DNA of 5,037 nucleotides, from assembly GCA_002792495.1 (NCBI GenBank), contig PFOK01000044.1:1-5037 (forward strand), read 5' to 3'. Position 1 is the stretch's first letter. Every line of letters starts with the position of its first letter. Below, piece by piece: positions 1-4,998 of the stretch. Below the pieces are notes generated by a model, which had not been told where the DNA came from, searched no databases, and saw only the letters and a list, made by a program, of their open reading frames with translations. The DNA comes from Candidatus Peregrinibacteria bacterium CG_4_10_14_0_2_um_filter_43_11. Its GTDB lineage: Bacteria > Patescibacteriota > Gracilibacteria > UM-FILTER-43-11. The position numbers and the translations under genes are program-made.

Positions 1-128
1 TGTTTGAATTACATCTAACACTTTACCAAAAACCCTTTTTTCGTTTATACCAAAACAAAATTAGCCCCTCACTCAAAACTTTCTTGGGACACTAGTGAAT
101 CTGGAAAGCCCCCAATTTCTTACATCTT

Positions 129-170
129 GGGCAAATGGATTTCTCCCCGCCTAAGTCGGCTCGAAACGAC
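129..170 (-). repeat. GTCAT-type palindromic element, copy 1
   Basis: Read on the minus strand it begins GTCGTTTCGA, passes through a variable centre with a short GCC/GGC inverted repeat, and ends GGAGAAATCC followed by ATTTGCCC. The outer TTTC and GAAA segments can pair, so the unit can fold as a hairpin. It matches copy 2 at both ends but not in the centre. This resembles widespread REP-like intergenic repeats of the GTCATTTCGA...GAGAAATCC type, which I know from many genomes. No transposase is in the window. Confidence 0.65.
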
Positions 171-182
171 GATCGGTAGCAT

Positions 183-227
183 GTCATTTCGATGCTCAAA
201 ACATTGAGCGGAGAAATCCCTTTGCCT
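183..227 (+). repeat. GTCAT-type palindromic element, copy 2
   Basis: It begins GTCATTTCGA and ends GGAGAAATCC, followed by CTTTGCCT. The hairpin is explicit: ATTTC (186-190) pairs with GAAAT (213-217), and an inner stem GCTCAA (194-199) pairs with TTGAGC (204-209) around the loop AACA. It faces copy 1 head to head, so bases 130-146 and 210-226 form a 17-bp inverted repeat with one mismatch and the whole region could also fold as one long hairpin. It lies about 70 bases upstream of the DUF378 promoter. Confidence 0.7.
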
Positions 228-296
228 GGAACGTACTCGAGCGAATCCGCCCCCAAAAAGCAAGGTCACCCTAAAAACGAATGACTTTCAAAAATT

Positions 297-325
297 TTGG
301 CTTCTATTAAATAATCTGCTAAAAT
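297..325 (+). promoter_or_regulatory. Sigma70-like promoter of the DUF378 gene
   Basis: A -35-like TTGGCT (297-302) is followed by a 17-base spacer and the -10 TAAAAT (320-325). TG at 317-318 makes it an extended -10. Transcription would start near 332, giving a leader of about 25 bases that is A/T-rich and has no Shine-Dalgarno sequence. Assigned by consensus and spacing only. Confidence 0.55.
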
Positions 326-356
326 AACCCCAAATTAACACTTAAACAAAAACATT

Positions 357-605
357 ATGTCTTGTTGCAATCACAAATGCTGTCATTACTTTTGCCTAAT
401 CCTGCTTATTGTAGGAGGCTTGAACTGGGGTCTTGTTGGCCTTGGTGGTCTTTTGGGTAAGGAACTCAACGTGGTTCACATGCTCGTTGGCACCTGGCCT
501 ACAGTGGAATGGATCGTTTACCTGCTTGTCGGTTTAGCGGCAGTAGTTAAGCTGATCAAAATGGTGATGTGTCACACAAAATGTTCCTGCGCCCCACAGC
601 AATAG
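357..605 (+). CDS. DUF378 family small membrane protein, Cys/His-rich ends
   Basis: An 82-residue protein with two predicted membrane helices (about 12-33 and 51-71). It carries the DUF378 hallmarks: VGGLNWGLVG at 19-28 in the first helix and VYLLVGLAAV at 54-63 in the second. The family is small, widespread in bacteria and of unknown function. What stands out here are the ends: Cys3, Cys4, His6, Cys8, Cys9, His10 and Cys13 before the first helix, and Cys72, His73, Cys76 and Cys78 after the second. With two helices both ends lie on the same side of the membrane, so they could jointly bind metal or form disulfides; this is inference. The ATG at 357 follows CATT and has no Shine-Dalgarno sequence, but a good promoter lies just upstream. 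The gene converges on znuA with a 12-base gap. Family assignment is confident; function is not. Confidence 0.88.
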   Translation: MSCCNHKCCHYFCLILLIVGGLNWGLVGLGGLLGKELNVVHMLVGTWPTVEWIVYLLVGLAAVVKLIKMVMCHTKCSCAPQQ

Positions 606-617
606 ACTTTAAAAAAA

Positions 618-1574
618 TTATTCAAAAAATGCCCGAACGAAAGTATCGGCTGTTTTTTGTAACGCTTTTTCATAGGCGTCCGCACTAACCTCAAGGCCGA
701 TAGGATCCAATCCGTAAGCACGAAGAGCGTTAAATTCTTTTTGAAGACTATCCACCACCTTTGGGCTGAACTGAGGTTCTGTAAAAACAAGGGTAACCCC
801 ATAATCACGGATCAAATCAACCAGCCCTTTAAAATAAACCAAGCTCGGCTCTTTACCGGGAAAGGGTTCAATGGCGGATTTTTTATAGCCCATCAAACCA
901 TAACGCCGTAAAAAATAAGAATACGCGTCATGAAAAACAATAAAAGGCTTGAAAGTAACCGCTGCGAATTGATTTTTAATATTTTGATCAAGTGTTTGCA
1001 AGCGCGCGACGTAATCGGAAGCATTACGATTATAAATCCCGGCATTTTCAGGAGTAACAGCAGAAAGACGATCCCGAATCCATTTCACCTGCTTGACCGC
1101 CAACAAAGGATCAAGCCAAATGTGTGGATCCATTCCGCCATGTTCATGATCATTGTCAGCATCATGCTCTTCCGCCGCCGGATCCAACTCAATGAGACCA
1201 CCTGATTCTGACAAATCCTCCTGAACGGCATCGCTGGTCACAATAATTTCAAGATTGGGGTTACCGACAGCATCGATCATGTTTTCCGCGAAATGCTCAA
1301 GTTCAAGCCCGTTCATCACAAGAACATCCGCGCTAGAAAGCGCGCGCATATCCGAAGGCTTTGGCTCCCACGTGTGTATGCTCACACCGGGGGGAAGAAG
1401 ATTAATAACATGAGCTTTATCCCCCACCACATTCACGACAAAAGAATAAAGAGGCGGAAACGTGGTTACGATTTGTAATTGTTCATCAGAGACTTGCGAA
1501 GGAGTTTGAACCGAACAGGCACTCAAGATAAAGAAGGAAATAATCCCGATAAACGATAATAAAGATTTCTTCAT
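618..1574 (-). CDS. znuA: Zinc ABC transporter substrate-binding lipoprotein (ZnuA/AdcA-like)
   Basis: A 318-residue member of the cluster A-I (TroA/ZnuA) metal-binding proteins, which capture Zn2+ (or Mn2+) outside the membrane and pass it to an ABC permease. Residues 1-20 are a lipoprotein signal peptide with lipobox LSAC, so Cys20 should be lipidated. Likely metal ligands are His67 (in HTWEPKPSD), His151 (DPHIWLDP), His215 (FHDAYSYF) and Asp290 (LDPIG). A short acidic/His loop at 135-147, just before His151, is typical of zinc-specific members and favours zinc over manganese. The start codon overlaps the mutY stop in ATGA, so it is probably translated by coupling and transcribed from the mutY promoter. 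No permease (znuB) or ATPase (znuC) gene is in the window. I see no Zur-like palindrome upstream. Family is certain; zinc specificity is likely. Confidence 0.92.
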   Translation of the reverse strand: MKKSLLSFIGIISFFILSACSVQTPSQVSDEQLQIVTTFPPLYSFVVNVVGDKAHVINLLPPGVSIHTWEPKPSDMRALSSADVLVMNGLELEHFAENMIDAVGNPNLEIIVTSDAVQEDLSESGGLIELDPAAEEHDADNDHEHGGMDPHIWLDPLLAVKQVKWIRDRLSAVTPENAGIYNRNASDYVARLQTLDQNIKNQFAAVTFKPFIVFHDAYSYFLRRYGLMGYKKSAIEPFPGKEPSLVYFKGLVDLIRDYGVTLVFTEPQFSPKVVDSLQKEFNALRAYGLDPIGLEVSADAYEKALQKTADTFVRAFFE

Positions 1575-2644
1575 TGTAGTTGTTGAATTAATCTTACGTT
1601 TGCCGCCGGAAAAGGATATTCCGATAATTTTTCAAACTCAACCCATTTTCCCTGAGTCGCGGAATTGAGTTTAATGGAACCTGCATCATAATCGGCAGAA
1701 AAACAGTGTAAATCCACCTTAAAACACGTATAAGCGTGCTTTATTTTAATAATGGGGTGAATATTTTTGATAGTGACACTGAGTTCCTCTTGAATCTCGC
1801 GAGAAAGCGCTTTTTTAGCCGATTCCCCTTTTTCTATTTTTCCTCCAGGGAACTCCCAAAGACCACCCATCAACCCGCGTGAAGGACGCTTTTGTATAAA
1901 AACCTTATTGTCCTTTCGAATCACAGCAACGGCAATCTGAAGCGACGTGATTTTTTTCTTCTCTCCGCGATGAGGTAAATCATTCATGGTTCCCGCCTTG
2001 AATGATGAACAAAATTTTTGTACAGGACAGAAGCTACAACTCGGATTTTTTGGCTTACAGATAAGCGCTCCAAGCTCCATCATCGCCTGATTGAAATTGC
2101 GGGAATCACTCGGCAATAACTCCCCCGCCCTCTTCCACATCCGTTCAATATTTTTAGATTCTTTGGTATTCCCATCAAAATTCAAAAGTCGCGCAATTAC
2201 ACGAATCACATTGACGTCTACTACCGGATACACCTGATTAAAAGCAATACTCGCGATCGCACCCGCCGTATACTTCCCCACTCCAGGCAAATGAAGAATG
2301 TCGGAATGGTTTGAGGGAAATTGACCATTAAACTCATTCACAATCATCCGAGCCGCCTTTTGAATATTGCGAACCCGTGAATAATAACCGAGTCCTTCCC
2401 ATAATTTAAGAAGGACCTGCTCATCCGCCTCCGCCACGGACGTGATAGTGGGCAAAGTTGTCATCCATCGTTCAAAATAGGGCACCATGGTTTTTACTTG
2501 AGTTTGCTGGAGCATGATTTCCGAAATCCAAACATGATAGGGGTTGTAAGTGCGTCGCCATGGCAAATCACGTTGACTGATCTCAAACCAATTCAATAAA
2601 TTCCGACGAATCGCTATGATGTCAGATGACTTGAATCGTTTCAT
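1571..2644 (-). CDS. mutY: Adenine DNA glycosylase MutY with Nudix-type C-terminal domain
   Basis: A 357-residue glycosylase that removes adenine mispaired with 8-oxoguanine. The N-terminal domain has LPWR (27-30) and SEIMLQQTQV, with Glu42 as the catalytic acid. The helix-hairpin-helix LPGVGKYTAG spans 119-128, and Asp143 (VVDVNV) is the second catalytic residue. An iron-sulfur site has the canonical spacing: Cys196, Cys203, Cys206, Cys212. The C-terminal domain (about 235-357) is MutT-like. It keeps a nearly complete Nudix box at 268-290 (GKIEKGE, then REIQEE), which E. coli MutY has lost. The position of the FSH-type lesion-recognition loop reads Tyr305-Thr306-Cys307, with Cys in place of the usual His. 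The ATG at 2644 lacks a Shine-Dalgarno sequence and sits about 18 bases from the predicted transcription start. It is first in a two-gene operon with znuA and diverges from nadA. Confidence 0.96.
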   Translation of the reverse strand: MKRFKSSDIIAIRRNLLNWFEISQRDLPWRRTYNPYHVWISEIMLQQTQVKTMVPYFERWMTTLPTITSVAEADEQVLLKLWEGLGYYSRVRNIQKAARMIVNEFNGQFPSNHSDILHLPGVGKYTAGAIASIAFNQVYPVVDVNVIRVIARLLNFDGNTKESKNIERMWKRAGELLPSDSRNFNQAMMELGALICKPKNPSCSFCPVQKFCSSFKAGTMNDLPHRGEKKKITSLQIAVAVIRKDNKVFIQKRPSRGLMGGLWEFPGGKIEKGESAKKALSREIQEELSVTIKNIHPIIKIKHAYTCFKVDLHCFSADYDAGSIKLNSATQGKWVEFEKLSEYPFPAANVRLIQQLQ

Positions 2645-2668
2645 AAAATCGTGGATAATCCGTGTAAC

Positions 2669-2698
2669 ATAATAGCATTTTTATTGGTTTATTGTCGT
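2669..2698 (-). promoter_or_regulatory. Extended -10 promoter of mutY-znuA
   Basis: Read on the minus strand: a -35-like ACGACA (2693-2698), an 18-base spacer, and -10 TATTAT (2669-2674) preceded by TG at 2676-2677, giving TGCTATTAT. It is the same extended -10 style as the DUF378 promoter. Two heptamers of the neighbouring array (2680-2694) lie in its spacer and touch the -35, so a protein bound there would be expected to block this promoter. Assigned by consensus only. Confidence 0.45.
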
Positions 2699-2784
2699 TT
2701 CGCTCCTCTGCGCAAAACTACGAGAAGCTTCACTTTTTATTGATTTATTGTTGCAATAAAATAATAAATTAATAAACCAATAAA
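2680..2784. promoter_or_regulatory. Period-8 TTTATTG heptamer array, putative operator
   Basis: Eight heptamers lie between the divergent genes mutY and nadA. Two are TTTATTG at 2680 and 2688, two more at 2736 and 2744, all on the plus strand. Four are in the opposite orientation at 2754 (CAATAAA), 2762 and 2770 (TAATAAA, one mismatch each) and 2778 (CAATAAA). Within each group starts are exactly 8 bases apart. The inner pair forms TTTATTG-TTG-CAATAAA, a perfect inverted repeat. The 17-mers at 2678-2694 and 2734-2750 differ at one base. The array overlaps the mutY promoter and the expected nadA promoter. It does not resemble the NadR, NiaR or NrtR sites I know. Chance in A/T-rich DNA is the alternative, but the fixed spacing argues against it. 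Confidence 0.5.
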
Positions 2785-2799
2785 ATATATTCATTCATT

Positions 2800-3801
2800 A
2801 TGAATTTTGACAAAAGGCAAATCAAAGCAGAAACCAACCGTCTCCACGAAAAATTACAACACGTAGGCTGGTCCGAAAGCGACTGTGAATTGATCGCGCC
2901 ACTCACACTGGAGATCAACCAACTAAAAAAAGAAAAAAACGCGATCATTCTGGCGCACTCGTACCAAACTCCCGACGTGATTTATGGAGTTGGTGACTTT
3001 GTGGGCGATTCGTACGGACTCAGCAAAAAAGCCGCGGAAACAAAAGCGGATATTATTGTTTTTTGTAGTGTGCATTTCATGGCGGAAACGGCAAAGATAT
3101 TGAACCCAAAGAAAACCGTCCTTGTGCCCGCGTTAGCCGGCTGTTCGTTATCCGAATCGATCATCCCCGAAGACATTCGCGGACTGCGCAAGAGATACCC
3201 GAACGCGGGCGTGATTTGTTATGTAAACACCAGCGCGGCGGTCAAAGCGGAATGTGATGTGTGTTGTACTTCCAGCAACGCGCTCAAGATCATCGAAAAA
3301 ATGCCGCAAAAAGAAATCATCTTTTTGCCCGATGAGCTCATGGCCAAAAACATGCAGGCACTTACCAAAAAACGGATTATTTCGTGGAAGGGGCGTTGTA
3401 TAGTGCACGAAAAATTCTCACCAAAAACAGTAGATGAAGTGCGTAAAAATCATCCCAATGCCAAAATTCTGGCACACACAGAGTGCACCCCGGCTGTGAT
3501 TAAAAAAGTGGATATGGCCGGTGGAACGGAGAATATGATCAGCTACGTAAAACGTTCTAAAGAGCACGAATTCATGTTGATTACCGAATGCGGGCTAGTG
3601 GAACGAATGAAAGTGGAATACGCAGACAAAAAAATGGTGGGTAGTTGTTCTCTTTGCCCCTACATGAAACAGATCATGTTAAAAGATGTATTGCAAGCGC
3701 TTAAAAATCCAAAAAAAGAGCAAGTGATTGACCTACCGGAAGAAGTCTTAAAGGGAGCCAAAAAATCCCTCACTCGAATGATGAAGATGACGGAAGGATA
3801 A
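2800..3801 (+). CDS. nadA: Quinolinate synthase NadA
   Basis: A 333-residue [4Fe-4S] enzyme that condenses iminoaspartate (from NadB) with dihydroxyacetone phosphate to quinolinate, the precursor of NAD. Motifs in order: ILAHSYQ (50-56, with the conserved Tyr55), GDFVGDS (65-71), FMAETAKILNP (93-103), AGCSL (cluster ligand Cys115), YVNTSA (141-146), CTSSNA (156-161), HTEC (226-229, ligand Cys229), AGGT (240-243), TECG (262-265) and CSLCPYMK (283-290, ligand most likely Cys286). Departures from the usual family text are HTEC for HPEC and GGT for GST in the phosphate-binding stretch. About 40 residues precede the conserved core. The ATG follows CATT with no Shine-Dalgarno sequence. NadB and NadC are not in the window. 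It converges on mnmA with 15 bases between stops. The upstream heptamer array is the likely control site. Confidence 0.95.
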   Translation: MNFDKRQIKAETNRLHEKLQHVGWSESDCELIAPLTLEINQLKKEKNAIILAHSYQTPDVIYGVGDFVGDSYGLSKKAAETKADIIVFCSVHFMAETAKILNPKKTVLVPALAGCSLSESIIPEDIRGLRKRYPNAGVICYVNTSAAVKAECDVCCTSSNALKIIEKMPQKEIIFLPDELMAKNMQALTKKRIISWKGRCIVHEKFSPKTVDEVRKNHPNAKILAHTECTPAVIKKVDMAGGTENMISYVKRSKEHEFMLITECGLVERMKVEYADKKMVGSCSLCPYMKQIMLKDVLQALKNPKKEQVIDLPEEVLKGAKKSLTRMMKMTEG

Positions 3802-3816
3802 TCCTCAACACTTATA

Positions 3817-4902
3817 TCAAAGAATCACCCCGGCTCCCAAGCAATATTCCTGATTATAGAAAACTGCAAATTGACCTGCTGCCACACCATGAACCGGTTC
3901 TTTAAGAGTAACGTGACCACGATCACCCTCAATTTTTAGCGTACACTCATGAATGCTTTCGCCGTGACGGATTTTGACAAAAAGGTTGGCATCGCCATAC
4001 CTTTTTGTCATCCCGAGCGGAGTCGAGGGATCCTCCGATGACGACGCAATCCATCTCAATTCCTCCACATCAAATTCACTTTTGTACACTTCTTCCGGCT
4101 CATAGCCATTAGAGATATAAACAATATTTTTAGGAATATCTTTATCTACCACAAACCACGGTCCACCGGAAAGATTAAGCCCCTGACGCTGACCGATCGT
4201 GTAATGGAAGTAACCAAGATGTTCGCCGATTTTTTTGCCCGTTTCACGCTCCACAAAATCCCCTTTTTGCTCGCCTAAATGATGATGCAAAAAATCGCGG
4301 TATTTAAATTTTCCCAAAAAACAAATCCCCTGACTGTCTTTGCGATGTTGATTCGGAAGATCGTATTTCTCCGCCAAAGCGCGCACCTCGGATTTCATCA
4401 GGTGACCGATGGGGAACAGTGCTCGGGAAAGCTGTTTTTGATTGAGTCGTGACAAAAAATAAGTTTGATCTTTGATGGGATCCGGCGCTTTTCTGAGAAA
4501 AAACTGTCCTTCTTTTTCTTCCGCCTGAGCGTAATGACCCGTAGCCACCTTTTCAAATGAATCGTCGATTTGGTCATAAAACGCGCCAAACTTGATGAAC
4601 TGATTGCACAAAACGTCCGGATTCGGTGTGCATCCCGCCTTGGATTCTTGAATCGTATATTGAACGATTCTATCCCAATATTCCTTTTGCATGGGGATGA
4701 TCCTAAGTGGAACACCTATTCTTGAACAAATTTTTTGTACAAAAGAAAGATCCTCTGCCCATGGGCAATCCCCAAGGTGCTGAAGTTCGTCCTCAAGCCA
4801 AATTTTAAGGTAAAACGCGGTTAATTCGTACCCCTGTTCATGGAGCAATCGTAAGGCGACAGAACTATCCACTCCCCCTGATGTAAGAACAGCGATTTTC
4901 AT
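3817..4902 (-). CDS. mnmA: tRNA-specific 2-thiouridylase MnmA
   Basis: The enzyme activates U34 of tRNA-Lys, -Glu and -Gln with ATP and inserts sulfur to give 2-thiouridine. From the ATG at 4902 the product has 361 residues and begins MKIAVLTSGGVDSS, containing the PP-loop SGGVDSS (8-14). A GTG two codons upstream (4908) is possible but less likely. Other motifs: TPNPDVLCN with catalytic Cys99, GHYA (122-125), KDQTYFLS (144-151), MKSEVR (169-174), DSQGICF with catalytic Cys194, and HYTIGQRQGL (233-242). The text KIW (33-35) and CPWAEDL (46-52) recalls plastid and cyanobacterial MnmA. Residues about 287-300 are an unusual insertion in the C-terminal barrel domain, encoded by a palindromic repeat at 4007-4033; the conserved VKIR follows at 309-312. 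Both catalytic cysteines are intact, so the protein is probably active. There is no Shine-Dalgarno sequence. Confidence 0.95.
   Translation of the reverse strand: MKIAVLTSGGVDSSVALRLLHEQGYELTAFYLKIWLEDELQHLGDCPWAEDLSFVQKICSRIGVPLRIIPMQKEYWDRIVQYTIQESKAGCTPNPDVLCNQFIKFGAFYDQIDDSFEKVATGHYAQAEEKEGQFFLRKAPDPIKDQTYFLSRLNQKQLSRALFPIGHLMKSEVRALAEKYDLPNQHRKDSQGICFLGKFKYRDFLHHHLGEQKGDFVERETGKKIGEHLGYFHYTIGQRQGLNLSGGPWFVVDKDIPKNIVYISNGYEPEEVYKSEFDVEELRWIASSSEDPSTPLGMTKRYGDANLFVKIRHGESIHECTLKIEGDRGHVTLKEPVHGVAAGQFAVFYNQEYCLGAGVIL
3975..4010. repeat. 11-bp perfect inverted repeat within mnmA
   Basis: TGACAAAAAGG at 3975-3985 is the exact reverse complement of CCTTTTTGTCA at 4000-4010. The 14-base loop contains a second small stem (TGGC with GCCA). 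It encodes about residues MTKRYGDANLFVK of MnmA and shares GTCA with the start of the palindromic element at 4007-4033. An 11-bp perfect stem in coding DNA is unusual and may belong to the inserted element or have arisen from its insertion. Confidence 0.6.
4007..4033 (+). repeat. GTCAT-type palindromic element inside mnmA, copy 3
   Basis: It begins GTCATCCCGAG and ends TCGAGGGATCC; ATCCC (4010-4014) pairs with GGGAT (4027-4031). It closely matches the widespread repeat that I know as GTCATCCTGAGC...GTCGAAGGATC. On the mnmA strand it is read without a stop as roughly DPSTPLGMT, a peptide characteristic of this repeat when it is translated. Its size, 27 bases, is nine codons, so the frame is kept. 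It is comparable in principle to Rickettsia palindromic elements, which insert in frame in genes. Confidence 0.7.
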
Positions 4903-4910
4903 AAACACAA

Positions 4911-4945
4911 GATTAAAGATTCAAGATTAAAGATTCAAGATTAAA
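4911..4945 (+). repeat. Heptanucleotide tandem repeat, five units
   Basis: Five contiguous 7-base units alternate GATTAAA and GATTCAA (starts 4911, 4918, 4925, 4932 and 4939), equivalent to two and a half copies of a 14-base unit. The array lies eight bases upstream of the mnmA start, in its leader or promoter. Unit number could change by slippage and alter leader length or promoter spacing. No function is shown. Confidence 0.75.
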
Positions 4946-4971
4946 CTCGTGACCTTGTGTCTTCCTCATTC

Positions 4972-4998
4972 GTCATTCCGTGGTGAACACGGAATCTC
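4972..4998 (+). repeat. GTCAT-type palindromic element upstream of mnmA, copy 4
   Basis: ATTCCGTG (4975-4982) and CACGGAAT (4988-4995) form a perfect 8-bp stem around the loop GTGAA. The flanks GTC before and CTC after fit the pattern of the other copies (GTCAT...ATC). It has no T-run after the stem, so it is not a convincing intrinsic terminator. Confidence 0.65.

Larger units (their letters stand above)
1..356. other. Gene-free intergenic stretch
   Basis: I can support no gene here. It holds two oppositely oriented palindromic elements (129-170 and 183-227) and the promoter and leader of the DUF378 gene (from 297). Bases 1-128 are A/T-rich with no recognisable structure. On the minus strand a frame stays open from about base 74 to the left edge, but it has no ATG and only a GTG at 19-21, so a gene start running off the edge is possible but unproven. 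Confidence 0.6.

Noticed and set aside
1..74. Minus-strand open frame running off the left edge, ending ...VFGKVLDVIQT.
   Set aside because: It has no ATG, only a GTG at 19-21 that would leave seven codons in the window, and upstream is a stop. The text looks protein-like but is too short to name.
129..227. CRISPR-like or tRNA-like structure in the left intergenic region.
   Set aside because: Only two copies in opposite orientation without spacers, and no acceptor/T-arm arrangement of a tRNA.
606..617. Possible bidirectional terminator between the DUF378 gene and znuA.
   Set aside because: There is an A/T run but no G/C-rich stem, so no intrinsic terminator can be supported.
930..1205. 91-codon plus-strand frame opposite znuA.
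   Set aside because: Lies wholly within znuA, whose metal motifs are unambiguous; its translation resembles no protein family.
2982..3408. Minus-strand open frames opposite nadA.
   Set aside because: Antisense shadows of a gene with clear NadA motifs throughout.
3796..3806. Small palindrome AGGATAATCCT at the nadA stop as a terminator.
   Set aside because: Five-base arms with a one-base centre and no T-run; it cannot form a stable hairpin.
4398..4715. 105-codon minus-strand frame overlapping mnmA.
   Set aside because: It is an alternative frame of the same strand inside mnmA, with no domain or start signal.
4972..4998. Hairpin as a terminator of an upstream gene.
   Set aside because: No T-run follows on either strand, and the flanks match the GTCAT repeat family better.
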